DNA from: Coralloluteibacterium thermophilum
GTDB taxonomy: Bacteria > Pseudomonadota > Gammaproteobacteria > Xanthomonadales > Xanthomonadaceae
NCBI RefSeq assembly: GCF_042654365.1
Contig: NZ_JBHSGG010000029.1
Location: forward strand, 62,001-126,000
Direction of reading: 5' to 3'
DNA length: 64,000 bases
Positions 36,030 through 44,639 of this stretch are shown in pieces (the stretch's first letter is position 1; each line of letters begins with the position of its first letter). A program made the translations under genes and the position numbers. The notes beneath the pieces are model-generated. The model searched no databases, was not told the DNA's origin, and worked only from the letters and a program-made list of their open reading frames with translations.

Positions 36030-37120
36030 GCGGTGGCCTCGTGGTTGGCGTGGATGAGCCGGCTGTAGGCGTCGAGGTAGGCGGCGGTCGTGCGCGCGCT
36101 CGAATAGGTCGCGGCCCGCGCCCGCGCCAGCGCGGCCCGGCGTTCGCGCTCCGGCGCGTCCTCGACGAGTGCGTGCAGCGCGGCGGCGATGGCATCGGGA
36201 TCGTCCGGCGGCACGAAGGTCGCCGCCCCGTCCCAGAGTTCGCGCAGCGAGGGAATGTCGCCCAGCACCAGGGCGCAGCCGGCGAGCGCCGCCTCGAGCG
36301 CGGACAGCCCGAAGGGTTCGTAGCGCGCCGGAAGCGCATAGATGGCGGCCTCGCCGTAGGCGGCCGCCATGCGCGCCGCATCGAGCCGTCCGAGCGGATG
36401 CAGTCCGTCGAACCCGGCCACGCCGCCTTCCGGATGCCGCGCCTCGCCCGCCACGTGTACCGGCCACGGCAGGCTGTGGCCGGCGACGGCGAGCGCACCG
36501 ACGTTCTTGGCCTCGTCCCAGAGCCGGCCCGCGCTCAGCACGAGCGCGCGCTTGGGGCGCGGCGGGAAGTCCTCCGCGCGGCGACCGTTGTGGACGACGC
36601 GGCCGGCGCGGAACGGCCCGTAGTGGCGCTCGGCGTCGGCGAGCATGGCGCGCGTCGGGGCGACCACCAGCGCGGCGCCGCGCAGCCCGCGCGTCACGCC
36701 GTCGCGGTAGGCCTGCCATTCGGGTCCCGGCGGCCGGCCGCGGACGTGCGCATGCCACGAGAAGACGCAGGAATGCGCGACGACCAGGGCCGGCGCCGGC
36801 CAGTCGAGATGGCCGTGGCAGTAGTGGTTCAGGTGCACCACGTCCGGCGCGAAGTCCCGGGCCAGCGCGAGCAGCCACGCCCCCGCGGCGTCCTGGGCCG
36901 GCATGGCGTCGTGCATCCACTCCAGCGGGAAGTCGCCGTGTCGCAGGCGCAGGCCGGGAATCGCCGACGCCTCGGCCCGCTGCTGCGGCCCGGGCGCCGG
37001 GCCCAGCACGGCCAGCAGCGTTTCCACCCCCTCCTCCGCGAGGCCGCGCGCCAGCTCCAGCGCATAGGTCCAGACGCCGCCGACCGCGTCGGCGCTCATC
37101 ATCACACGCTGGACGCGCAT
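36017..37120 (-). CDS. GT4-family glycosyltransferase
   Basis: A 367-residue GT-B glycosyltransferase of family 4 style. The N-terminal domain has VMMSADAVGGVWTYALELARGLAEEGVE (about 6-33) and VVHLNHYCHGHLDWPAPALVVAHSCVFSWH. The C-terminal donor domain shows RALVLSAGRLWDEAKNVGAL and the EX7E-like YALPARYEPFGLSALEAALAGCALVLGDIPSLRELW, in which Glu residues bind the nucleotide sugar. It overlaps copy 3 by 13 bp and the epimerase fusion by 19 bp, forming one continuous array. Donor and acceptor unknown. Confidence 0.9.
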   Translation of the reverse strand: MRVQRVMMSADAVGGVWTYALELARGLAEEGVETLLAVLGPAPGPQQRAEASAIPGLRLRHGDFPLEWMHDAMPAQDAAGAWLLALARDFAPDVVHLNHYCHGHLDWPAPALVVAHSCVFSWHAHVRGRPPGPEWQAYRDGVTRGLRGAALVVAPTRAMLADAERHYGPFRAGRVVHNGRRAEDFPPRPKRALVLSAGRLWDEAKNVGALAVAGHSLPWPVHVAGEARHPEGGVAGFDGLHPLGRLDAARMAAAYGEAAIYALPARYEPFGLSALEAALAGCALVLGDIPSLRELWDGAATFVPPDDPDAIAAALHALVEDAPERERRAALARARAATYSSARTTAAYLDAYSRLIHANHEATACTS

Positions 37121-39144
37121 GCCATCGTGCTCGGTTCGGATTCGCGGCCGGCGGTGCGGGGGACGACGTAGGAGTCGCGCAGCCAGCGGAACAGGTCGCC
37201 CACGCCCTCGCGCGCGGCGATGCGCGGGCGCCATCCGGCGGCCGCGGCGAAGCGGCGGGTGTCGGAGACATAGTAGCGCTGGTCGCCCGGCCGCCAGTCG
37301 CCGAAGGTCACCTCCGGCCGGCGGCCGTTGAGCTCGGCGATCCAGTCCAGCAACTGCAGCAGGCTGATGGTGTTGGCGGGCCCGCCGCCCATGTTGAACA
37401 CCTGCCCCGAGAAGCGCGCGAGGTTCTTCTCGGCGAGCAGGTAGGCGTCGAGGAGATCGTTGACGTGCAGGATGTCGCGTACCTGCATGCCGTCGCCGTA
37501 CAGGGTGATCGGCTCGCCGCGCATCGCGCGGATCAGGAAGTGCGCCACCCAGCCCTGGTCCTCGGTGCCGAACTGCCGCGGGCCGTAGATGCAGCTCATG
37601 CGGAAGACCACCGAGGGCACGCCCATGCAGCGCGCGTAGTCGACGATGTACTGGTCGGCGCCGCCCTTGGAGCAGCCGTAGGGGCTGTGGAAGTCGAGCG
37701 GACGGTCCTCGCCGACGCCATGGGCCAGGTGGCCCGGGTCCACCGGCTGGTAGCGGCGGTCCACCACCTCGAGCGCGATGTCGTCGAGGCCGCCGTAGAC
37801 CTTGTTGGTCGAGGCGAACACGATGCCCGGCACCTTCGGCTGGCGCCGCGCGGCCTCCAGCAGGTTCACCGAGCCGCCGAGGTTGATCTCGAAGTCGGTG
37901 ATCGGGTCCTCGAGGCTGGAGGTGACCGCGACCTGCGCGGCGAGATGGAAGATCTGGGTCGCGCCGGCCACCGCCTCGGCCACTGCCTCGCGGTCGCGCA
38001 GGTCGGCGGGCACGAACTCGATGGCGTCGCCGTGCATGCTGCGCAGCCACTGGAGGTTCTTCTCGACGCCGGGCCGCGAGAGGTTGTCCAGCACGCGCAC
38101 CCGCCGGCCCTCGCGCGCCAGCCGCGAGGCCAGGTTGGAGCCGACGAAACCGGCGCCGCCGGTGACGAGGGTGACCGGGCCGTTGCTGCGGGAGCGGCTG
38201 GCCCAGGTCGCGGCGCGGCGCACGCCGTCCATCCCGTGCTCGGCCCACAGGCGGTACAGCAGCTTGGGCCGCCCGCCCGCGGACTTGAGGCCGAAGTGGT
38301 AGTCGCGCGGGTCGTTGCGCAGGCCGGCGATGGACGGCCGTTCGCTGCGCAGGTCGTGCAGCGACAGCCAGTAGATGCGCTCGACCGGCAGGTCCAGGGT
38401 CTCCGCCGCCAGCCGCACCTGCTCGAACTCGTCGTGCCGCCAGGTGGAGTAGCCGGTCTCGGTCAGCCAGACCTCGCCGGGATGGCCGTTCTCGCGCAGC
38501 ACCTCGATCACGCGCTGGATGCGCTCCACCCACGCCTGGCCGGGCGTGTCGTAGCTGCCCGGGAAGGCGTGCACGCCGACCACGTCGATGTGGGGCATGA
38601 GCCCGTTGTCGAACAGGGTCTGGAGGAGGTGCGGGTCGATCGGGCTGATGCCGCCGAGCACGGTCTTCTTGCCGCGGTGCCGCGCCCAGTACGCGGCCTT
38701 CCCCACCATCTCGCAGAACTTCGTCCAGGCCTTGTCGAGCCCGAAGTCCCACTCCAGCACGTTGTTGGGTTCGTTCCACAGCTCGACGTACTCGAAATGC
38801 TCGCCGTAGCGGGTGATGCACACGTCGAGGAAGTCGGCGTAGGCCTTGAGGTCGCGCGGCGGCGCGGCGGTGCTCGGCACCTCGCCCATCGACGGCGGCG
38901 TGTACAGGAAGCAGGGCAGCAGCTCGAAGTGCGCGGCGAGCCGCGGGATCAGCCAGTCGTACCACTCGGGGCCGCCATCGCGGAGGTAGTCGGCCCAGGA
39001 CACGCCGAAGCGCAGGTGGCGCACGCCGAGGCGGCGCAGGTCGTCGATGGTGGCCTCGACCACGTCATGGTCGCCCATCCAGAACCACTCCAGGACGCCG
39101 AGCGGAGGCGCCGGACGGGTGCCGGATCGGGGGGCGTCGCTCAT
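37102..39144 (-). CDS. Fusion: clan-A glycoside-hydrolase-like domain + CDP-paratose-2-epimerase-like SDR
   Basis: A 680-residue, apparently uninterrupted fusion. Residues 15-310 form a TIM-barrel like GH39/GH5 xylosidases: LRRLGVRHLRFGVSWADY, YVELWNEPN with acid/base candidate E125 (123-127) and EVWLTETGYSTW with nucleophile candidate E229. Residues 322-680 are an extended SDR: TGGAGFVGSNLA (328-339), the YxxxK pair Y489 and K493 in SPYGCSKGGADQY, and DQGWVAHF and GGGPANTISLLQLL, closest to CDP-paratose/tyvelose 2-epimerases. No signal peptide, so it is cytosolic, odd for a hydrolase. The ATG at 39144 starts the conserved lead. Confidence 0.85.
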   Translation of the reverse strand: MSDAPRSGTRPAPPLGVLEWFWMGDHDVVEATIDDLRRLGVRHLRFGVSWADYLRDGGPEWYDWLIPRLAAHFELLPCFLYTPPSMGEVPSTAAPPRDLKAYADFLDVCITRYGEHFEYVELWNEPNNVLEWDFGLDKAWTKFCEMVGKAAYWARHRGKKTVLGGISPIDPHLLQTLFDNGLMPHIDVVGVHAFPGSYDTPGQAWVERIQRVIEVLRENGHPGEVWLTETGYSTWRHDEFEQVRLAAETLDLPVERIYWLSLHDLRSERPSIAGLRNDPRDYHFGLKSAGGRPKLLYRLWAEHGMDGVRRAATWASRSRSNGPVTLVTGGAGFVGSNLASRLAREGRRVRVLDNLSRPGVEKNLQWLRSMHGDAIEFVPADLRDREAVAEAVAGATQIFHLAAQVAVTSSLEDPITDFEINLGGSVNLLEAARRQPKVPGIVFASTNKVYGGLDDIALEVVDRRYQPVDPGHLAHGVGEDRPLDFHSPYGCSKGGADQYIVDYARCMGVPSVVFRMSCIYGPRQFGTEDQGWVAHFLIRAMRGEPITLYGDGMQVRDILHVNDLLDAYLLAEKNLARFSGQVFNMGGGPANTISLLQLLDWIAELNGRRPEVTFGDWRPGDQRYYVSDTRRFAAAAGWRPRIAAREGVGDLFRWLRDSYVVPRTAGRESEPSTMACASSV

Positions 39145-39218
39145 CGTGTTCTCCTCGTGCCCGGTGTGGCCGGACGCTGCTTGCGTGGATTCGGAGGTGC
39201 GCATGGACGCGGCACCGC

Positions 39219-40334
39219 TCACAGGGTCAGCCCGCGGCGGGCGAGCTCTTGGCCGGCCTGGTCGACGCGGTCGACGGCGGAGGCCCGCGGCAGCCACTCC
39301 ACCAGCTCGGCCAGCCCGTCCTCGAGCGTCACCTGCGGGCGGTAGCCGAGCACCTGGCCGGCGAGCGTGACGTCGGCGAAGCAGTGGCGGATGTCGCCCA
39401 CCCGGTACTTGCCGGTGATCTCCGGCGCGAGCGGCTTGCCGATGGCCGCGCCGACGCGCTCGGCGATTTCGCGGACCGTGTAGGCGTTGCCGCTGCCGAC
39501 GTTGAACACCCGGCCCGCCGCGTCGGGCGTCGCGTAGGCGAGCCGGCAGGCGCGCGCCACGTCGTGCACGCTCACGAAGTCGCGGCGCTGCAGGCCGTCC
39601 TCGAACACCAGCGGCGGCTTCCCGTTGAGGAAGCGCGAGGCGAAGATCGCGAGCACGCCGGTGTAGGGATTCGAGAGCGCCTGCCGCGGCCCGTAGACGT
39701 TGAAGAAGCGCATCGCCGTGGTCGGGATGCCGTAGGCCTCGCCGATCATCAGGCACAGGCGTTCCTGGTCGTACTTCGACAGCGCGTAGACCGAGGACAG
39801 GTCCGGCTGCTTGTCCTCGGCGGTGGGCACCGGCTCCAGCGCCGCGCCCTCGGCGTCGTGCAGCTCCCAGCGCGCCTGCTTGAGCTGCTCGCGCCCGCGG
39901 CGTTGGCCGGGCACGGCCTGCCCGAGCGCCGTGCGGTACATGCCCTCCCCGTAGATGCTCATGCTCGACGCGACCACGAGGCGCTCGACCGGCTTCTCGA
40001 TCAGGGCCTCGAGCAGCACCGCCGTGCCCATGTTGTTGATCGAGGTGTACTCGGCGACCTGGTACATGCTCTGTCCGACGCCGACCGCCGCGGCCAGGTG
40101 GTAGACGCCGTCGACGCCGTCCAGCGCCTTCTGCACGGCGTCGGGATCGCGCACGTCGCCGCGGACCAGCTCCACGTCGTCGACGAGGTAGTCCGGCCGC
40201 ATGCAGTCGCCGCCGTGCACCTGCGGACTGAGGTTGTCGAGCACGCGGACGCGATGACCCTCCTCCAGCAGCTGGTCGGCCAGGTAGGAGCCGATGAAGC
40301 CCGCGCCGCCTGTGATGAGAAGGGTCTTGCTCAT
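39219..40334 (-). CDS. NAD-dependent epimerase/dehydratase (extended SDR)
   Basis: A 371-residue nucleotide-sugar epimerase or dehydratase. GGAGFIGSYLADQLLEEGHRV binds NAD (about residues 8-28); catalytic Ser in VVASSMSIYGEG; YxxxK in SSVYALSKYDQERL; and RFFNVYGPRQ. A 40-residue insert between the Ser and the Tyr (QRRGREQLKQARWELHDAEG) is unusual; the C-terminus is long. It is the first gene of the minus-strand array, divergent from the UDP-glucuronate decarboxylase. Specific substrate cannot be assigned; a UDP-glucose-4-epimerase-like role is possible. Confidence 0.88.
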   Translation of the reverse strand: MSKTLLITGGAGFIGSYLADQLLEEGHRVRVLDNLSPQVHGGDCMRPDYLVDDVELVRGDVRDPDAVQKALDGVDGVYHLAAAVGVGQSMYQVAEYTSINNMGTAVLLEALIEKPVERLVVASSMSIYGEGMYRTALGQAVPGQRRGREQLKQARWELHDAEGAALEPVPTAEDKQPDLSSVYALSKYDQERLCLMIGEAYGIPTTAMRFFNVYGPRQALSNPYTGVLAIFASRFLNGKPPLVFEDGLQRRDFVSVHDVARACRLAYATPDAAGRVFNVGSGNAYTVREIAERVGAAIGKPLAPEITGKYRVGDIRHCFADVTLAGQVLGYRPQVTLEDGLAELVEWLPRASAVDRVDQAGQELARRGLTL

Positions 40335-40667
40335 GCCGTGTCTGCTCCTGACGAGGTGATGGAAGACGCTGGCGCCGTGCCGGCGCTCGCCTTTCCGCGA
40401 CGTCCGATGACGCAGCATCGGAACGTGCGGGCGCTGCACGTGAGCGCGTGGCAAAAAAAGAGTCGGAGACCGGGCGCGATCACCGGATGAAGATGAGGCG
40501 CAGCAGCAACGTCCGTACGCGCGACGCATGCGCTGCGACGCGGCGGACGCAGCGGCACCCCGGTTCAGCCTGATCATGCGGCCGTGATTCACCTTGCACC
40601 GATCAAGAAGATCGCAGGCTGCTGCTGCCCGCCCCCGAAGGCGCCCGAACGAGAAGGAAGCTGCCTG
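40335..40667. other. Divergent intergenic region of the glycan locus
   Basis: These 333 bp must hold the promoters of both the minus-strand array and the decarboxylase gene. I see an A7 tract (about 40454-40460) and no close match to -35/-10 boxes or to an ops/JUMPstart element. No gene is supported. Confidence 0.5.
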
Positions 40668-41678
40668 ATGAGCAAAGACAACGTCTTCCCACTGCACGGC
40701 GAGCGGCCCATGACGGTGCTGGTGGCCGGCGCCGCCGGCTTCATCGGCAGCCACCTGGTCGATCGGCTCCTCGCCGACGGCCACCGCGTCGTCGGGATCG
40801 ACAACCTGATCACCGGCCGCAGCGAGAACCTCGACCACCTGCGCGGGCATGGACGCTTCCGCTTCATCCAGCACGACGTCGGCCTTCCCTTCGAGATCGA
40901 GGAAGGCCTCGACTGGGTCATGCACCTCGCCAGCCCGGCATCGCCGCCCAAGTACCAGCGCTGGCCGATCGAGACGCTGACCGTCAACAGTGTCGGCACC
41001 CACCACCTGCTCGAGCTCGCACGCGCCAAGCGCGCGCGCTTCCTCCTCGCCAGCACCAGCGAGGTCTACGGCGACCCGCTGCACCATCCGCAGAAGGAAG
41101 AGCACTGGGGCAACGTCAACCCGAACGGCCCCCGCAGCATGTACGACGAGGGCAAGCGCTACGCGGAGGCGGCCACCATGGCCTACCACCGCACCCACGG
41201 CCTGTCGGTGCGGATCATCCGCATCTTCAACACCTATGGCCCGCGCATGGACCCGCACGACGGACGCATCGTCACCAACTTCGTGCGGCAGGCGCTGGCC
41301 GGCGAGCCGCTCACGGTGTTCGGCGACGGCGCGCAGACGCGCAGCCTGCAGTACGTCTCCGACCTGGTCGAAGCCATCCTGCGCTACATGCGCGTGGAGC
41401 ACCCCGGCCCGGTCAACCTCGGCAACCCGGTCGAGATGACCGTGCGCGAGATCGCCGAACTCGTCCTCGAACTGACCGGCAGCCGTTCGACGCTCAGCTT
41501 CCATCCGCTGCCCGAGAACGACCCGCGCCGCCGCCGCCCCGACATCGCCATGGCGCAGGAGCTGCTGGGCTGGTCGCCCCGCGTGGACCCGCGCGACGGG
41601 CTCGCCCGCACCATCGCCGCCGCCCGCACCGACGCCGCCATGCTCGCGCCGCGCGGGGCCCGGATGGCGCAGCAGTAG
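40668..41678 (+). CDS. UDP-glucuronate decarboxylase (UDP-xylose synthase)
   Basis: Converts UDP-glucuronate to UDP-xylose with NAD+ kept bound. The 336-residue extended SDR has AGAAGFIGSHLVDRLL (about 20-35), the UXS-specific HLASPASPPKYQ, catalytic Ser region LLASTSEVYGDP, and YDEGKRYAEA with the YxxxK-like Tyr and Lys, followed by RIFNTYGPRMDPHDGRIVTNF and SLQYVSDLVEAI, all standard UXS motifs. A strong AGAAGGA ribosome site precedes the ATG. It implies a pentose donor for the adjacent glycosyltransferases, if UDP-glucuronate is available from the dehydrogenase at 2458 or elsewhere. Confidence 0.93.
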   Translation: MSKDNVFPLHGERPMTVLVAGAAGFIGSHLVDRLLADGHRVVGIDNLITGRSENLDHLRGHGRFRFIQHDVGLPFEIEEGLDWVMHLASPASPPKYQRWPIETLTVNSVGTHHLLELARAKRARFLLASTSEVYGDPLHHPQKEEHWGNVNPNGPRSMYDEGKRYAEAATMAYHRTHGLSVRIIRIFNTYGPRMDPHDGRIVTNFVRQALAGEPLTVFGDGAQTRSLQYVSDLVEAILRYMRVEHPGPVNLGNPVEMTVREIAELVLELTGSRSTLSFHPLPENDPRRRRPDIAMAQELLGWSPRVDPRDGLARTIAAARTDAAMLAPRGARMAQQ

Positions 41679-41691
41679 GCCGTTACAGCTC

Positions 41692-41782
41692 GAGGAGTGA
41701 GTGGCCAGGAACGAGAAACGAGGAAGGCGCAGGCGTCGCCCCGCTTTCGTCGCCCGCTCTTCCCACTCGCTCCTCACTCCTC
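41692..41782. repeat. Dispersed GAGGAG/CGAGGA repeat, copy 2
   Basis: A 91-bp imperfect palindrome with perfect end arms GAGGAGTGAG (41692-41701) and CTCACTCCTC (41773-41782). The inner GGAACGAGAAACGAGGA (41707-41723) matches the copy at 21777-21793 in 16 of 17 bases. It sits between convergent genes and overlaps the stop codon of the oxidoreductase gene at 41781, where it may act as a terminator. Confidence 0.7.
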
Positions 41783-42791
41783 AAACCTCTGATTGCTCGC
41801 TCCCATAGATGCGGTCGAGGATCTCGGCGACCTCGACCAGACCGTCGGCGGAGGCGTCGAAGCCGCGGTCGCGCCGCACCGCCTCGGCCCAGGCCAGGGC
41901 CGCGCGTCCGCCCCACGCGTCGGGCGGCCCGGCGAGCTGCTGGCGCTGGCGTCCGTCGAAGCGCTCGATCACGAAGTCGTAGAACGAGCCGTCGACGTTG
42001 CGCAGGCCGACGCCGCCGCGGGTGCCGTAGATGCGCATGCCGATCTCGCAGTCGATGCCGATCGGCAGGTTCCACGAGCAGCTCATGTCGATGGCGGCGC
42101 CGCCAGCGAGGTCCAGGCGTGCGCTGGCGTAGTCCTCCACCGCGTCCGGCGTCTCCCGCAGCGGCCTGCCCCGCGCGAAGCAGCGGCTGCTGACGTGCTC
42201 CACCGTGGGATTGCCGAGCAGCCACAGGGCGAGGTCGATGAGGTGGATGCCGAGGTCGATGACACAGCCGCCGCCGGCCTGCGCGCGGTCGTAGAACCAG
42301 TCCTTGCCCGGCCCGTAGGCGTTGTGGAAGACCAGCTGCACGCCGTGGACGTCGCCGAGCGCGCCCTCGCGCAGCAGTGCGTGGACGCTGTCCATGCCGG
42401 CAAGGTGGCGATAGCTCAGGTCCACGCCGAGGCGCCGGTCCGCGCGCCGCGCGGCCTCGACCACCGCACGCACCTCGGCGCCGTCGCGTCCCAGCGGCTT
42501 CTGGCAGAACACCGGCAGGCCGCGCTCCAGCACGGCGATGGACTGGACCGCGTGGGCGGCGCTGGGCGTGGCGATGACCACGCCGTCCAGCGGATGCGCG
42601 AGCATGTCGTCCAGCCCGGTGCAGCGGATGGCGCCGGGCGCGGCCTTGAGCGCCTCCTCCATGCAGGCGGCGTCCGGGTCGGCGATCGCCACCGCTTCGG
42701 CCAGGCCCGCGTCGAGCAGCGCCTGCATGCGATGGCGCCCGATCCAGCCGACGCCGAGGAAGCCGAGGCGCAGCGGAGCCACCGCGCTCAT
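41781..42791 (-). CDS. Gfo/Idh/MocA-family oxidoreductase
   Basis: A 336-residue NAD(P)-dependent sugar or inositol oxidoreductase. The Rossmann N-terminus is LGFLGVGWIGRHRMQALLDAG (about 8-28), then VVIATPSAAHAV and the family's EKP-type motif as CQKPLGRD with the active Lys. The C-terminal domain has GGGCVIDLGIHLIDLALWLLG with the conserved His and Asp. It overlaps the MDR gene upstream by ATGA, so both are in one operon. They are likely to act on the same sugar intermediate. The stop codon lies inside a dispersed repeat. Confidence 0.9.
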   Translation of the reverse strand: MSAVAPLRLGFLGVGWIGRHRMQALLDAGLAEAVAIADPDAACMEEALKAAPGAIRCTGLDDMLAHPLDGVVIATPSAAHAVQSIAVLERGLPVFCQKPLGRDGAEVRAVVEAARRADRRLGVDLSYRHLAGMDSVHALLREGALGDVHGVQLVFHNAYGPGKDWFYDRAQAGGGCVIDLGIHLIDLALWLLGNPTVEHVSSRCFARGRPLRETPDAVEDYASARLDLAGGAAIDMSCSWNLPIGIDCEIGMRIYGTRGGVGLRNVDGSFYDFVIERFDGRQRQQLAGPPDAWGGRAALAWAEAVRRDRGFDASADGLVEVAEILDRIYGSEQSEV

Positions 42792-43777
42792 GCCGCCTCC
42801 TCCATCAGCACCACGCACTTGGTGAAGCCCTCGGGCCTGTCCTTCACCGCGTTGAGCGCGTCGGTGATGCGCGCCAGCGGGAAGCGGTGCGTCAGCAGGG
42901 GAGCGAGGCGCAGGCGACCGTCCGCGACCGCCTCGACCGCACGCCGCAGCCCGTCGAGCGCGACCCGCGGATCGCGCTCGTGCGCGTTGACGACGTCGAT
43001 GCCGCGCCAGTTCCACAGCTGTACGTTGACCTGGCGCAGCCCGTCCTGGTGGAAGCCGGCGATCACCAGCCTGCCGCCCTCGCCGGTGAGCTCGCCGGCG
43101 AGGTCCAGGGGCCACGGCTTGCCGGTCGCCTCGATCACGCGCTCGCAGAACCTACCGCCGGTGAGCTGCCTGACCTGCTCGATGATCTCCCAGTGGTCGT
43201 TCATCGCGATGGTCTCGGCCGCGCCGCATTCGCGCGCGAGCGCGAGCGAGGAGGCCTGGCGCGAGATGCCGACGACGCGCGCACCGGCCTGCGCCGCGAG
43301 CTGGGTGAGCGCGGCGCCGAGGAAGCCGACGCCGACGATGGCCACCGTCTGCCCGGCGCGGATGTCCGCGCGGCGGAAGATGTTCATGACGCAGCCCAGC
43401 GCCTCGCCCGGGAAGGGCTGGCCGTCGAGCGCGGCGGGCAGCCTGGCCAGCTTGTCGGCATCGGCGAGGTCGTACTCCGCGTAGGCCCTGAACGACAGCG
43501 CCGCGACCCGGTCGCCCACGACGACGTCCTCCACGCCCTCGCCCACCGCATCCACCACGCCCCAGCCCTCATGGCCGAGGTCGCCGGGCGGCATGGGATA
43601 CTGGAACCACTCGCGGCCCTCGAACGCGGGGATGTTCGACGCGCACACGCCGCTGCCCTCCAGGCGGATGCGGACCTGTCCGGGACCGGGTTCCGGGCGG
43701 GGGACCTGCTGCAGATCGAAACGGCCCGGCTCGACGAGGACGGCGGCGCGCATGGGCGCGGTGGGGGACGGCGGCAT
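42788..43777 (-). CDS. Zinc-type MDR alcohol/sugar dehydrogenase
   Basis: A 329-residue medium-chain dehydrogenase. The catalytic zinc site is in GSGVCASNIPAFEG and GDLGHEGWGVV, and the NAD(P) fold has VAIVGVGFLGAALTQLAAQAGA. The Cys-rich structural zinc lobe of classic ADHs is absent. It most resembles threonine/sorbitol-like or sugar dehydrogenases with unknown substrate. Together with the Gfo/Idh/MocA gene it forms a two-gene oxidoreductase operon at the edge of the glycan locus, with 459 bp of non-coding DNA upstream. Confidence 0.87.
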   Translation of the reverse strand: MPPSPTAPMRAAVLVEPGRFDLQQVPRPEPGPGQVRIRLEGSGVCASNIPAFEGREWFQYPMPPGDLGHEGWGVVDAVGEGVEDVVVGDRVAALSFRAYAEYDLADADKLARLPAALDGQPFPGEALGCVMNIFRRADIRAGQTVAIVGVGFLGAALTQLAAQAGARVVGISRQASSLALARECGAAETIAMNDHWEIIEQVRQLTGGRFCERVIEATGKPWPLDLAGELTGEGGRLVIAGFHQDGLRQVNVQLWNWRGIDVVNAHERDPRVALDGLRRAVEAVADGRLRLAPLLTHRFPLARITDALNAVKDRPEGFTKCVVLMEEAA

Positions 43778-44236
43778 CGGTTCTCCTTCGCTGGGACGGC
43801 GGCGCTGCGGCAGCCGTGACGACCGCGCATGGAAGCGGAGACGGGGCGAAAGGAAGATGAAGAAGAAGATCCCGGGCGCGTCCTGCAGCCGCCGACGCGG
43901 CCTCGCCGAGGCACAATCATGGGAAGGACGACCGCGCCATAGGGGTTTTTCCTACACGCGACAAGGCGGCCACCCGACGGCGCGGCGGCCGCGGACGCGC
44001 GACAATGCGCGGGCCCCGGACGTCGGTTTCCCCCTCCGCCCTGCCGTGAGGCACCGCGACGGTCATTCCCCGACCATTCCACGTAGCGGCGCCGGGGTCC
44101 CCTTCTTCTTCCGACATCCGCCGGGCGCCAGCGCCTTCCGGCGCGCGTCGCCGCGCCGCGGCGTGCAATCCCGGCCCGGGATGTCGATCATCGGCCGCGC
44201 AGAACGACCAGGGTCGAACCCCACGGAGCCGCCGCG
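43778..44236. other. Intergenic region between MDR and DGPF genes
   Basis: These 459 bp have no convincing gene in any frame. The left end must hold the start region of the MDR gene and the right end the promoter of the DGPF-sigma operon (a GGAG at 44225-44228 serves the DGPF start). No promoter box close to consensus and no tRNA cloverleaf were found. Confidence 0.5.
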
Positions 44237-44632
44237 ATGAAATACCTCCTGCTGATCAACACCGACCCCGCCCTGCTCGACGCGCTGCCGCCGGGCGAGT
44301 ACGACGCCATGATGCAGGAATGCCTCGCGCACGCCGCCGAGCTGCGCGAGAGCGGCCACCTGCTCGCCTCCCAGAAGCTCGCCGGCGCCGAGACGGCCAC
44401 CACCCTGCGCATGCGCAACGGCCGCCTGTCCACCACCGACGGGCCGTTCGCCGAGACCCGCGAGTTCGTCGGCGGCTACAACCTGATCGAGGCGCGCGAC
44501 CTCAACGAGGCGATCCGCATCGCCGCGCGCTTCCCGTGGACGCGCACCGGCAGCGTCGAGATCCGCCCGCTCGACGAACTGCCGCCGCTGCGCAGCGCCC
44601 CCGCCGCGGACGCCGCCCTGGCCCAGGGTTGA
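44237..44632 (+). CDS. YCII-related DGPF-domain protein
   Basis: A 131-residue protein of the YCII/DGPF group. Ferredoxin-like fold with MKYLLLINTDPALLDA at the start and the signature TTDGPFAETREFVGGYNLIEARDLNEAI (about 72-100). In many genomes this gene lies just upstream of an ECF42-type sigma factor with a TPR-like extension, exactly as here (stop 7 bp ahead). Its role with that sigma factor is unknown. The ATG at 44237 has a GGAG ribosome site. Confidence 0.9.
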   Translation: MKYLLLINTDPALLDALPPGEYDAMMQECLAHAAELRESGHLLASQKLAGAETATTLRMRNGRLSTTDGPFAETREFVGGYNLIEARDLNEAIRIAARFPWTRTGSVEIRPLDELPPLRSAPAADAALAQG

Positions 44633-44639
44633 TCCGACG

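Noticed and set aside
44195..44235. T-arm-like GGTCGAACCCC suggesting a tRNA
   Set aside because: No acceptor stem, D arm or anticodon arm can be folded around it on either strand, and its 3' part serves as the leader of the DGPF gene.
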